A stretch of 64,000 nucleotides of DNA, taken from Tamlana crocina. Lineage in GTDB: Bacteria > Bacteroidota > Bacteroidia > Flavobacteriales > Flavobacteriaceae. This document shows positions 42,370 through 51,564 of this stretch, piece after piece. A program made the translations under genes and the position numbers. The notes under the pieces are model-generated. The model had not been told where the DNA came from, did no database searches, and saw nothing but the letters and a program-made list of their open reading frames with translations. The stretch lies in assembly GCA_040429635.1 (NCBI GenBank), contig CP158972.1, positions 2,986,001 to 3,050,000 on the forward strand. Direction: 5' to 3'. The first letter of the stretch is position 1. The number at the start of each line of letters is the position of its first letter.

Positions 42370-42600
42370 TTATTTTTTAGGGTATTGTCTTTTAATATTC
42401 CGAATAAGATCTTCCAGTCCATTAAGCTTTAGTTCGTAAACCTGTTTCAACATATCGCCTAATTTTCCTTGGGGAAAACCTTTGCTGTGATACCAAACCA
42501 CATAATGTTCGGGCAAATCAATCAGGTAACGCCCTTCATATTTCCCGAAAGGCATTTTGGTATGGGCCAAATCGATTAAAAACTGTTTATCGGGAAGCAT
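42370..42600 (-). CDS. DUF3820 family protein
   Basis: 76-residue cytoplasmic protein. MPFGKYEGRYLIDLPEHYVVWYHSKGFPQGKLGDML is the DUF3820 core, which family annotation calls a putative quorum-sensing-regulated virulence factor. The biochemical role is unknown. The same short fold is found linked to exonuclease-type proteins elsewhere, but no such fusion is seen here. The ATG begins one base after the stop of the LysM gene, so it is the third gene of a guaA-LysM-DUF3820 run. Confidence 0.85.
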   Translation of the reverse strand: MLPDKQFLIDLAHTKMPFGKYEGRYLIDLPEHYVVWYHSKGFPQGKLGDMLKQVYELKLNGLEDLIRNIKRQYPKK

Positions 42601-42601
42601 A

Positions 42602-44524
42602 CTATTGCTTTACTTCAACGATAGATAAGTTATCGTACTTCACCAAGTAAACAGAATCGTTGTAGTAACCGCCCATCAACTCTTTTTTATAGGCAAACTT
42701 ATTTTCGATGTACTCGGTTAATGGCGCATGCTTTACAGACAAATACAAATCGCTTGAAGACACTAATCGCAACACCACATCCATGGTTAAATCGAAGCCT
42801 TTGACTGCTTTGTTATTTGGAGTAATTCGATAGGTATCGTTATATTTCTTTAAGAAAATTTTATGGTCGCTTTCATTATAGGATTTAGACCCCGTTGCAA
42901 AATGAAACTGAAGTTTAGACAAATGGGTGTTGTTTATTTGGTCGCCTTCAAACGCCGAATTCAAACGGGTAGTAACCAGTACTATTTTTCGCGCTTCTTC
43001 TTCGTCATTTCCATTTCTAATCAATGAAGCCAAAACACTGATAACATTAGCTGCAAAGCCTTCATTTTGGGTTTCTAAAAACACGATGTTTTTTCCGGGT
43101 TTCAATGCATTTTCAATATCCTCGCGCGTTACAAAAAATTCATCTTTTCCGTCCTTATTTTTTCTGGAAAGCACTTGTTTGGCTCGTCCGAATTCCTGTT
43201 TCAGTTCATTCGATATCGTTGTATTTTTTGTATCGTGAACAATGATAATATTGGATGATAACGAATCGGTCTTTACAAAATTGATTACCTTAGCTTTCAA
43301 CAGTTCATCTGAAGGTCGGGCTTGGAATACGTTATCATAAAGCTTTAAATTAGTGCCAATGGGCGACACCACCGGGATGTGGAACTTTCTTAAATCTGAG
43401 GCAGCACGTTCAAAATTTCTTCCAGTTAATGGGCCAATAACCGCATCAATATTTTCAAAATCATTTTCTTTTATAATACGCGATACTTCAGCAGTTTCAT
43501 TTTTGGTATCGTAAACATCCAACTTCAGCGAAATCCCTAAAGTTTTCAATGAATCGACAGCCATTAAAACCCCCGAATAAAAATCTAAAGAGGTATTCAA
43601 ATAAGGGTCGTTTTTTATGCTTTGCTTGGTATCGGCAACCGAATCGAAATCCACGCGATTTAACCTAAAAGGCAGCATAATGGCGATACGTTTGGTGCTA
43701 AAATCTGAAATGCTATCTACCAAATTAATTGTTTCCGAAATAGAAAAATTATCAGTAGTCGCCGTGTAGGGAATTTTTAAAATCATGCCCTCTTTTAAGC
43801 CACTTTCCTTTAGTCCCGGATTTAACTTTTCAAGGTCTTCCTGCTCTAAACCTAATTTCAGCTTTAAGCGATAAAAACCTTCCTTGGGCAATACTTTATA
43901 GTACCCATATTTTTCATCTACTGTTTTCACATCTTCAGTAGAAAGGTTAGGTACATTGATTTCTTCACCAACTTTTAAAACTTCGGGCATTCCTGGATTT
44001 AGAGCCTCCAATTCGTTTACTGATATTCCAAATTTATAGGCAATACGCCATTTCCCTTCTTTGGGTTTTACAGTGTAAGTTTTGGTGGTTTCGGCCACCT
44101 CAACGGTTTCTGTAGTTTTGTAAACTGGTATTTGGATTCTGTCGCCTTTTCTTAACGGATTGGCATACAAAAAGGAGTTGTGCTTTTTTATATCCTCTTC
44201 TGTTACATTGTATTCTTTTGCCAAACTGTACAAAGTTTCCTTTCGTTTGGTTTTATGTTCTTTAAATCCTTGGAGTTCTTTGGTTACGGTAACTTTGGGC
44301 TGCTTTGCCTTTGATATCGGGATAATGAGAATGGTATTAGCCTTTAATCCCTTTTTGGCATCTGGATTGAGTTCGTAAATATCATAAGGCGAAACAAAAT
44401 ATTTTTTTGAAACCTCTTCGATAGTCTCGCCTGCCTTCACTTTATGTGTGCTGAAATTTTGTGCATTTACAGATGAAAAACCGAATACTACTACTAGAAT
44501 AAAAGCTAAAAGAAATCTACTCAT
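42602..44524 (-). CDS. Four-LysM protein with a PBP1-like periplasmic domain
   Basis: Exported protein of about 640 residues. The start at 44524 gives a clean signal peptide (MSRFLLAFILVVVFGFSSVNAQ); a start at 44545 adds seven residues. Four LysM-type repeats follow (first two clear: HKVKAGETIEEVSKKYFVSPYDIYELNP, HKTKRKETLYSLAKEYNVTEEDIKKHN; two more divergent). From about residue 285 to the end is a type-1 periplasmic-binding fold (RIAIMLPFRLNRVDFD, VIGPLTGRNFERAASDLRKFHIPVVSPIGTN). LysM would bind peptidoglycan. The second domain recalls the LpoA C-terminal domain, so a cell-wall regulator is possible. Confidence 0.8.
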   Translation of the reverse strand: MSRFLLAFILVVVFGFSSVNAQNFSTHKVKAGETIEEVSKKYFVSPYDIYELNPDAKKGLKANTILIIPISKAKQPKVTVTKELQGFKEHKTKRKETLYSLAKEYNVTEEDIKKHNSFLYANPLRKGDRIQIPVYKTTETVEVAETTKTYTVKPKEGKWRIAYKFGISVNELEALNPGMPEVLKVGEEINVPNLSTEDVKTVDEKYGYYKVLPKEGFYRLKLKLGLEQEDLEKLNPGLKESGLKEGMILKIPYTATTDNFSISETINLVDSISDFSTKRIAIMLPFRLNRVDFDSVADTKQSIKNDPYLNTSLDFYSGVLMAVDSLKTLGISLKLDVYDTKNETAEVSRIIKENDFENIDAVIGPLTGRNFERAASDLRKFHIPVVSPIGTNLKLYDNVFQARPSDELLKAKVINFVKTDSLSSNIIIVHDTKNTTISNELKQEFGRAKQVLSRKNKDGKDEFFVTREDIENALKPGKNIVFLETQNEGFAANVISVLASLIRNGNDEEEARKIVLVTTRLNSAFEGDQINNTHLSKLQFHFATGSKSYNESDHKIFLKKYNDTYRITPNNKAVKGFDLTMDVVLRLVSSSDLYLSVKHAPLTEYIENKFAYKKELMGGYYNDSVYLVKYDNLSIVEVKQ

Positions 44525-44584
44525 ACCGTTTAATTGAGAAAACATAAATATAATAAAAACACCAACCGTTTTGGTTATATACGT

Positions 44585-44638
44585 TGATTGTTATTTAAAA
44601 AGACGACTTTAAAATACCTTCTTTCTAAATAACAATCA
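44585..44638. repeat. 12-bp perfect inverted repeat between guaA and the LysM gene
   Basis: TGATTGTTATTT (44585-44596) and AAATAACAATCA (44627-44638), with 30 bp between. No T run follows, so it is not a standard terminator. It may be a leader structure of the LysM gene. Confidence 0.5.
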
Positions 44639-44677
44639 TACAATGTGCCAAAAGGCGGTTAAGTCAAAACAAATTGA

Positions 44678-46213
44678 CTATTCCCACTCAATGGTGGCGG
44701 GTGGCTTCGAACTGATGTCGTACACTACCCTATTAACGCCTTTTACTTTATTTATTATATCGTTTGATGTTTTTTGAAGGAATTCGTATGGCAAATTTAC
44801 CCAATCGGCGGTCATGCCATCGGTGCTTTCAACAGCTCTCAATGCCACACATTTTTCGTACGTACGCTCATCTCCCATAACGCCAACACTGTTTACCGGA
44901 AGTAACATCGCTCCCGCTTGCCAAACTTTATCGTATAGTCCCCAAGATTTTAATCCATTGATGAAAATCGCATCCACCTCTTGTAGAATCCTTACTTTTT
45001 CTGCAGTAATGTCGCCTAAAATTCGAATACCCAATCCTGGCCCCGGGAACGGATGGCGACCCAAAAGTTCTGGGTCGATCCCCAAGGTTGCTCCTACTCG
45101 TCTTACTTCATCTTTAAAAATAGCACGTAAAGGCTCTACGATTTTAAGCTTCATAAAATCTGGCAATCCGCCTACGTTATGGTGACTTTTTATAGTGGCC
45201 GAAGGGCCGCCGGTAGCCGACACACTTTCAATAACATCGGGGTAAATGGTACCTTGTGCCAACCATTCCACATCTTTCAATTTATGGGCTTCATCATCAA
45301 ACACCTCGATAAACGCATTACCAATGGCTTTACGTTTTTTCTCTGGGTCTTCAATGCCTTTCAATGCGGCCAAAAATCGCTCGGAAGCATCTACTCCTTT
45401 TACGTTAAGCCCCATGCCTTCGTACTGCTTTAGTACGTTTTCAAATTCATTTTTACGAAGCAGACCGTTATTAACGAATATACAATACAGGTTTTTACCT
45501 ATGGCCTTGTTTAAAAGTACGGCAGCCACGGTAGAATCCACGCCTCCGGAAAGCCCTAAAACGACTTTTCCATCGCCTACTTTTTGCTGAATGGCTTCAA
45601 CGGTTTCTTCAACAAAAGACTGCGGCGTCCAATCTGGGTTCAATCCGGCTATTTTCACCAAAAAGTTTTCCAACAATTGTTTTCCGTCGGTTGAATGATA
45701 TACTTCAGGGTGAAACTGAATGGCATAAGTGGTTTCGCCTTCAATTTTATAGGCGGCATTTTCCACATCGTGCGTGCTAGCAATTAGCACCCCATTTGTA
45801 GGTAATTCTTTTATGGTATCGCTATGGCTCATCCAAACTTGACTGCCCGAAGTAATATTTTCAAAAAAGGTTTCATCCTCCTTCACATAAGATAAATTAG
45901 CTCGACCATACTCACGCGTGTTTGAAGGCGCTACATTTCCACCAGAAAAATGGGCCAAATATTGGGCACCATAGCAAACGGCCAACATGGGTTTTTTACC
46001 GCGTATGTTGCTTAAATCGGGATGCAAAGCATCTTCACCCCTAACGGAATTGGGACTACCAGAAAGGATTACGGCCTTGTATTCTTCAATGTTTGACGGA
46101 ATTTTGTTGAATGGATGTATTTCGGAGTAAATGTTGAGTTCCCTAACTCTACGGGCAATAAGCTGTGTGTATTGCGATCCGAAGTCTAAAATAAGTACCT
46201 TATCGTGTTGCAT
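44678..46213 (-). CDS. guaA: GMP synthase (glutamine-hydrolysing)
   Basis: Converts XMP to GMP with glutamine and ATP. 511 residues from the ATG at 46213. The class I amidotransferase domain has its cysteine in LAVCYGAQ (Cys 80) and His/Glu in QFHPEV. The ATP-PPase domain has the P-loop [10 protein letters not shown] (about 219), and the dimerisation domain ends KPPATIEWE. An in-frame TTG at 46219 overlaps the candidate -7 box, so the ATG is preferred. The LysM gene follows 153 bp downstream in the same direction. Confidence 0.97.
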   Translation of the reverse strand: MQHDKVLILDFGSQYTQLIARRVRELNIYSEIHPFNKIPSNIEEYKAVILSGSPNSVRGEDALHPDLSNIRGKKPMLAVCYGAQYLAHFSGGNVAPSNTREYGRANLSYVKEDETFFENITSGSQVWMSHSDTIKELPTNGVLIASTHDVENAAYKIEGETTYAIQFHPEVYHSTDGKQLLENFLVKIAGLNPDWTPQSFVEETVEAIQQKVGDGKVVLGLSGGVDSTVAAVLLNKAIGKNLYCIFVNNGLLRKNEFENVLKQYEGMGLNVKGVDASERFLAALKGIEDPEKKRKAIGNAFIEVFDDEAHKLKDVEWLAQGTIYPDVIESVSATGGPSATIKSHHNVGGLPDFMKLKIVEPLRAIFKDEVRRVGATLGIDPELLGRHPFPGPGLGIRILGDITAEKVRILQEVDAIFINGLKSWGLYDKVWQAGAMLLPVNSVGVMGDERTYEKCVALRAVESTDGMTADWVNLPYEFLQKTSNDIINKVKGVNRVVYDISSKPPATIEWE

Positions 46214-46216
46214 GCG

Positions 46217-46224
46217 CAAAAATA
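46217..46224 (-). promoter_or_regulatory. Candidate -7 box for guaA
   Basis: TATTTTTG on the minus strand, ending 3 bp before the guaA ATG. If functional, the guaA mRNA is leaderless. Confidence 0.45.
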
Positions 46225-46275
46225 ACGATTGATTTTATATTGAAAAATTATAGCCTTATGTTTTTTGAACAAATT

Positions 46276-47646
46276 CTACTCCATCGAATCTAAAATCATT
46301 TGGATATCCTTTTCGGTGGTATCGGGATTGATAAAACAGAACCGCGACACGGTTTCGAAGGTATCTCCATTTTTCCATTTTGTTGGAGTTACTAACGCAA
46401 ATCCCGATTTATGGTTTTCGTAAGTCCAGTGTTTATAGTCCTCTGGTTGCCAACCAATCCTCCTAAAAAGCACACAGGATAGGCTCGGTTCTCTTACCAA
46501 CTCAACATTGGGATTCTCTTCAATCATTTTTCCTGCAATTTGTGCCAACTCCAATCCGCGCTCTACGGCAACTTTATAACTATCGGTACCGTGGGTAGCC
46601 AACGAAAACCAAAGTGGCAATCCTCTAACCCGGCGCGTTAACTGTATTTGATAATCTGTTGGATTGAAACCGTGCGCCCCTTCGTCCTTAAAGATATCCA
46701 AATACGAGCCTTGTTGCGAATGGGCTTCCTTGGCCAATTCTGGTTTTTTGTAAATTACGGCTCCGCAATCGTAAGGCGAGAACATCCATTTATGCGGATC
46801 GATGGTAATGCTGTCGGCCCGTTCAATGCCATTGAACAAATGCCTTGCCGAATCGGCCACCAAAGCCCCACCTCCATAGGCAGCATCAACATGAAACCAT
46901 AGCTTCTCTGTTTCGCAAACCTCAGCAACGCCTTCTAAATCGTCAATAATTCCGGCATTGGTCGTTCCGCCGGTGGCCACCACCGCAAATAAACGCTTTC
47001 GTTGGTGAAAGGTCAGTCCGTCTATCGTTTTTCTTAAATCATCTCCGGTAAGTTTTTCTTCGGTATCTACCAATAAAATATCCACATCGGCCACCTTCGC
47101 CATCGCTTTTATGGACGAATGCGCACCAATGGAAGTAATTATCAAACCTTTTTCGCGCTTATAAGTATCATCACATCGCCAAAATTCGCGGGCCGTAACA
47201 ATAGCCGACAAGTTTGCGGCCGTTCCGCCACTGGTAAACACGCCAAAAGCGCCGTTGGGCAATCCGGTTAGTGACACCATCCAGCGCATGGCCTCATTTT
47301 CACAAAAAATACCGCCCGCACCTTCCATCCAGTATGCGCCGTGAATGCTCGATGCCGAAGTCACCAAATCGAACATTATTGCTGCTCGGGTGGGCGATGC
47401 TGGCACAAAGGCCAAATTTCGTGGGTGATCTACAGGCACATTGGCTTTCGACAAATATTTACGCCATAACTTAAAGGCATACTCGCCGCCAATCCCCTCG
47501 GGCGTTACGGTTTCGCCGACCAATGCTTTTAGCTCTTCTTCCTTTTTGGGTTTACCAATAGGATGTTCAACGGCCGAAATTCTATTGATGGCATATTTCA
47601 TCACATCCAAGGTCATTTCAACCAAGTCAATATCTATTTTGTGCAT
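46276..47646 (-). CDS. PLP-dependent group II amino acid decarboxylase
   Basis: Cytoplasmic decarboxylase of 456 residues in the glutamate/aromatic/aspartate decarboxylase group. Schiff-base lysine is Lys 286 in TIDPHKWMF. The cofactor Asp is Asp 254 in HVDAAYGGG, and GGTAANLSAIV binds the phosphate. The substrate is not determinable from these motifs. It starts 2 bp after the bshC stop, so the two form an operon. That position hints at cysteine, aspartate or a related amino acid, but this is speculation. Confidence 0.88.
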   Translation of the reverse strand: MHKIDIDLVEMTLDVMKYAINRISAVEHPIGKPKKEEELKALVGETVTPEGIGGEYAFKLWRKYLSKANVPVDHPRNLAFVPASPTRAAIMFDLVTSASSIHGAYWMEGAGGIFCENEAMRWMVSLTGLPNGAFGVFTSGGTAANLSAIVTAREFWRCDDTYKREKGLIITSIGAHSSIKAMAKVADVDILLVDTEEKLTGDDLRKTIDGLTFHQRKRLFAVVATGGTTNAGIIDDLEGVAEVCETEKLWFHVDAAYGGGALVADSARHLFNGIERADSITIDPHKWMFSPYDCGAVIYKKPELAKEAHSQQGSYLDIFKDEGAHGFNPTDYQIQLTRRVRGLPLWFSLATHGTDSYKVAVERGLELAQIAGKMIEENPNVELVREPSLSCVLFRRIGWQPEDYKHWTYENHKSGFALVTPTKWKNGDTFETVSRFCFINPDTTEKDIQMILDSME

Positions 47647-47648
47647 AA

Positions 47649-49265
47649 CTATAAAGTGAGAATTGAAAATTCGCCTTTTAGCGGCTCTAAACTTTCAATT
47701 AAATTTGGAATTAAACGCGCGCCATATTCCAAATAAAATTCTGAGAAATTGGCGTTGCGCTCTTGTAAACTTTTGTTCGGGAATAATTCGTTCTGAATAT
47801 CGGTCATTCGTAAAACCTCATCAGAAAGTTTTCGTTTTTGGGCTTTCAGCAGCCGCTTTTCAAGATGCTCCAGTCCTTTTATCTGTTTTGTTTCCTGTGC
47901 ACTTACCGCCCCCAAAAACGATTTATCGGTTTTTGTGGCCAATTGGTACAGTGCTTCAAACTGTTGTTTTAAGTGTTCTTTTTGGTTTGAAAAATCGATA
48001 TCAATATTCGAAATGTCACGTACCTTTTTATTTATGAACGAATCCCGCTTCAGAAAAATGTCTTCAGAAGAAATATCTAATTTTTGAAGCTTTTTGAGTT
48101 GATTTTCAGACTGAATCAACACCGAATTCCTCAACAACAGCATCGGAAACGGTACATTTACCTGTTCAAAAAACTGCTTTAATTGAAACCAGTATGCCAG
48201 CTCGCCACCGCCACCAATGTAGCAGAGGTTTGGCAAAATCACTTCTTGGTACAGCGGGCGCATAATTACATTTGGCGAAAAACGCTCAGGCACCTCATTG
48301 AGGTGTTTTAGCATCTCACTCTTGCTCCAAGAAAGGTCTGTATTTAAAACTTTATAAACTCCATCCGGATAGCTGTCGGAATCTAAAACAATGCGCTCAC
48401 GTAAATTTTCAGTTAGGTAAAACAGATTGATTTCGCGAGGGTTCACCTGAATTTTATAATTTTCGGGAAGTTGATTAATCTGTGCATTAGTTTCTGTTAC
48501 CTGTTTAAAAGAGGTCTGTTCGAACAATTCCTGCTCAATAAACGGCACAAACTGCTTTTTTAAATCGGCATCATTTCCATCAACAATTACCAATCCGTAG
48601 TCCTTGAACAGCTCGTTGGCCAAATATCGGGTGGCGTCGGTTAAATTATCGTGTTTTAAATAGGCTTCATTAAAAAGGCGCTTTAAAAATTCGGCATTTT
48701 TACTCGGTCCCAAATCTTGCGAAAACAAATTAAAAACCGCCTCTAAACCTTCGGTAGAAAGTTCGCCCACAGCGCCGCTGGCATTTTTATTCCAATGGAT
48801 TTTTTTTCCATTAAAATTGAAATAATTAATTTCTTCAAAATCGTGGTCTTCTGTTGCCATCCAATACACGGGCACAAAATTGAAATCGGGATAGGCTTTC
48901 TTCAATTCGCAGGAAAGGTTTATGGCCGAAACAATTTTATAGAGAAAATAAAGTGGCCCCGTAAATAAGTTAAGTTGATGCCCCGTAGTAATCGTAAAAG
49001 TACCCGAAGACTTTAAGGTTTCAATATTTTGAAGCGTTTTTTCTGAAGCCTCAACCGAACTGTACTGTTTTTTTAAAGCGGAAACCAAAATTGCTCTCGA
49101 TTCAGCTGTAAAAAATCGCTCCTTTTCTTCAATTTGATTTTTAAAATTTCCCAGTTTCGGAAACCTGTTATAAAATGGCTTCAACTGTGGGTTTTCATCT
49201 AGATAATCACAGATTAGCGGAGAAAAATAGCCTGTTTTACGAAACGTTATTGAATTGTGCTGCAT
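47649..49265 (-). CDS. bshC: Bacillithiol biosynthesis cysteine-adding enzyme BshC
   Basis: Putative cysteine ligase completing bacillithiol (Cys-GlcN-malate) from GlcN-malate. 538 residues, the usual BshC length. Recognisable blocks are FTITTGHQLNLFTGPLYFLYKI, FVPVYWMATEDHDFEEINYFN and PNLCYIGGGGELAYWFQLKQFF. The C-terminal coiled coil (about 375-460) is typical. bshA and bshB are not in the window. It shares a transcript with the PLP decarboxylase downstream. Confidence 0.93.
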   Translation of the reverse strand: MQHNSITFRKTGYFSPLICDYLDENPQLKPFYNRFPKLGNFKNQIEEKERFFTAESRAILVSALKKQYSSVEASEKTLQNIETLKSSGTFTITTGHQLNLFTGPLYFLYKIVSAINLSCELKKAYPDFNFVPVYWMATEDHDFEEINYFNFNGKKIHWNKNASGAVGELSTEGLEAVFNLFSQDLGPSKNAEFLKRLFNEAYLKHDNLTDATRYLANELFKDYGLVIVDGNDADLKKQFVPFIEQELFEQTSFKQVTETNAQINQLPENYKIQVNPREINLFYLTENLRERIVLDSDSYPDGVYKVLNTDLSWSKSEMLKHLNEVPERFSPNVIMRPLYQEVILPNLCYIGGGGELAYWFQLKQFFEQVNVPFPMLLLRNSVLIQSENQLKKLQKLDISSEDIFLKRDSFINKKVRDISNIDIDFSNQKEHLKQQFEALYQLATKTDKSFLGAVSAQETKQIKGLEHLEKRLLKAQKRKLSDEVLRMTDIQNELFPNKSLQERNANFSEFYLEYGARLIPNLIESLEPLKGEFSILTL

Positions 49266-49468
49266 GCTTCGGTTTAAAATCGTGTAAATATAAGGCTATT
49301 CTACTTTTTGAAATCTAAAAATAACGTTAAGAGTTCAACCCGACAGTTTTTAATGTCTCCATAAAAGCGCACCCCATAACACCATTAATCAACTGAACAT
49401 CAGAAACCTATTGCAAAAATGTGATTTTTTTAGTATCTTAAGATATTATTTCACCGAAAACAATTGCC

Positions 49469-50734
49469 ATGCGATACTCCATTTTTTTTCGATTTATCTG
49501 GACCTTAGCATTATTTTTAATGTTTAGCGGAACTGCTTTTACCCAAACCGAAGACAACTTTAAAGCCATTCAAGGCAAAGTTGTTGATGCCGATACTAAC
49601 GCCCCTTTAACTTTTACCGATATTGTTATTGACGAAACGAATATTAGCACAGTAACGAACGGACAGGGTGAATTCTTATTAAAAATTCCAGAAGCTTATT
49701 TAGATGGTTTTATAAAAGTTTCACATTTGGGTTACGAAAAAATGACCGTGAGCATATCATACCTCGAGGACAACGAAAAAATAAAACTCACCCCCGTCCC
49801 TACAAAACTTAATGAAGTAAGCCTAATTGCCTTGCCAAACCAAGATGCCCGCGAGTTAGTTATTAATACCTTAAAAAAGAAAAGCTCGATTTACAACAAT
49901 AACAATACGCTAATGACTGCATTTTATCGGGAAACGATAAAAAAGCGTCGTAAAAATGCCTCACTTTCGGAAGCTGTGGTAAAAATACATAAACAACCTT
50001 ACAACAATTTTAGAAACGACCACATTGAATTGATTAAGGCCAGAAAAAAAACCGACTACTCGAAACTAGACACCATTGCCCTTAAATTGCAAGGCGGACC
50101 GTTTAGCAACCTTTACACCGACATTATTAAATATCCAGAGTATATTTTTACTGAAGAAAGTTTGCCCTTGTATCAATTTAGTTTTGACCACCCCACAACC
50201 GTAAACAACGACCTTGTATATGTTGTTGATTTCAAACAGAAAAAACATATTCCAACTCCGCTTTATTACGGGAAGCTATATATTGATGCCAAAACCTTGG
50301 CCCTAACCAGTGCCGTTTACAGTTTAAATGTTTCCAATAAAGACCTATCCAGCCAAATGTTTGTGCGTAAAAAACCAAGAAAAGTTGACGTACAGCCCAA
50401 AGAAGCAAACTACAGAGTAAATTACCGCACCCAAAATGGCAAATGGCATTACGCCTACAGTAATATATCGCTTACGTTTAAAGTTAACTGGAAGGGTAAA
50501 TTATTCAACAGCACATATACCCTTAGCAGTGAAATGGCCATAACCGATTGGGAAATAAAAGACCCCGCGCTGGCCAGAAACAAAAGTACGCTTTTAAGAC
50601 CGTCAACCATTTTAACCGAAAAGGCATCTGGCTTTTCCGACCCTAGATTTTGGGGCGAATACAATATAATTGAGCCCGAAAAATCTATTGAATCGGCCAT
50701 AAAAAAAATACAGCGACAATTAAAGCGCACCTAA
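49469..50734 (+). CDS. Secreted protein with a carboxypeptidase-like regulatory domain
   Basis: 421 residues with a signal peptide (about 1-24, ending SGTAFT). Residues about 33-115 form a carboxypeptidase-regulatory beta-sandwich (IQGKVVDADTNAPLTFTDIVIDETNISTVTN, HLGYEKMTVSI). The remainder is a beta-rich region with a central ETIKKRRKNASLSEAVVKIHKQPY. Many Bacteroidota surface proteins share this layout; I know of no enzymatic activity. A near-paralogue is at 59304-60773. The gene is monocistronic. Confidence 0.75.
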   Translation: MRYSIFFRFIWTLALFLMFSGTAFTQTEDNFKAIQGKVVDADTNAPLTFTDIVIDETNISTVTNGQGEFLLKIPEAYLDGFIKVSHLGYEKMTVSISYLEDNEKIKLTPVPTKLNEVSLIALPNQDARELVINTLKKKSSIYNNNNTLMTAFYRETIKKRRKNASLSEAVVKIHKQPYNNFRNDHIELIKARKKTDYSKLDTIALKLQGGPFSNLYTDIIKYPEYIFTEESLPLYQFSFDHPTTVNNDLVYVVDFKQKKHIPTPLYYGKLYIDAKTLALTSAVYSLNVSNKDLSSQMFVRKKPRKVDVQPKEANYRVNYRTQNGKWHYAYSNISLTFKVNWKGKLFNSTYTLSSEMAITDWEIKDPALARNKSTLLRPSTILTEKASGFSDPRFWGEYNIIEPEKSIESAIKKIQRQLKRT

Positions 50735-50769
50735 ATATTTACTACATTTATCAATAAACTTTTTGAATT

Positions 50770-51564
50770 TTGATAGATTTTTTCCTGAGCAGTGACGCTA
50801 TAATGGCCTTGCTAACCCTTACGTTTTTAGAAATTATTTTAGGGATTGACAATATTGTTTTCATCTCTATTATCGCAAATAAATTACCAGAGCATCAACA
50901 ATCGAAAGCCACAAAAATCGGATTGATCTTAGCCATGGTACAACGTGTTGTGCTTTTATTTTTTGTTAGCTTTTTAGTGAGTTTAAAAGAACCGTTTTAT
51001 ACCATAAATTCTTCTTGGTTACAAATAGCCATAAGCTGGCAGGCAGTGATATTATTTGTTGGCGGACTGTTTTTAATCTACAAGAGCACCTCTGAAATCC
51101 ATGAAAAAGTAGAGCACCCAAAACACGATCAAAACCAACTTAACGAGAAAAAACTAAATAGCCTTTCGCAAGGCTTGGTTCAAATATTGATAATCGATTT
51201 TATCTTTTCAATCGATTCGATTTTAACCGCCGTAGGAATGACCAATGGGCTACACCCCAACAACAACTACACTTTGGTTTTAATGATAATTGCAGTAGTA
51301 ATCTCTATTATTATCATGATTGCGTTTGCCAACCCCATTCGAGAATTCATAAAAAAACATCCGAGTATGCAAATATTGGGCTTGGCGTTTTTAATATTAA
51401 TAGGTTTTATGCTGATAACAGAAGCAGCTCATCTTTCGCATACGAAATTGTTTGGAAACGAGGTGGGCGCCATACCAAAAGGCTATCTTTACTTTGCTAT
51501 TGCGTTTTCGTTGTTTATTGAATTCCTGAATTTTAGAATCAATAAAAACGCAAAAAAAATCTAA
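50770..51564 (+). CDS. TerC family membrane protein
   Basis: Inner-membrane protein of 264 residues with seven predicted helices. It starts with TTG (IDFFLSSDAIMALLTLTFLEIILGIDN). The family's acidic helix pairs are LEIILGIDNIVFISI and IIDFIFSIDSILTAVGM, associated with metal handling or tellurite resistance. The ion is unknown, and manganese export is one role known for the family. Its stop overlaps the parC stop by 4 bp (CTAA). Confidence 0.88.
   Translation: MIDFFLSSDAIMALLTLTFLEIILGIDNIVFISIIANKLPEHQQSKATKIGLILAMVQRVVLLFFVSFLVSLKEPFYTINSSWLQIAISWQAVILFVGGLFLIYKSTSEIHEKVEHPKHDQNQLNEKKLNSLSQGLVQILIIDFIFSIDSILTAVGMTNGLHPNNNYTLVLMIIAVVISIIIMIAFANPIREFIKKHPSMQILGLAFLILIGFMLITEAAHLSHTKLFGNEVGAIPKGYLYFAIAFSLFIEFLNFRINKNAKKI

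Noticed and set aside
49434-49445. 12-bp palindrome TATCTTAAGATA upstream of 49469
   Set aside because: It is short and AT-rich, so likely by chance in this base composition; no supporting copy was found.
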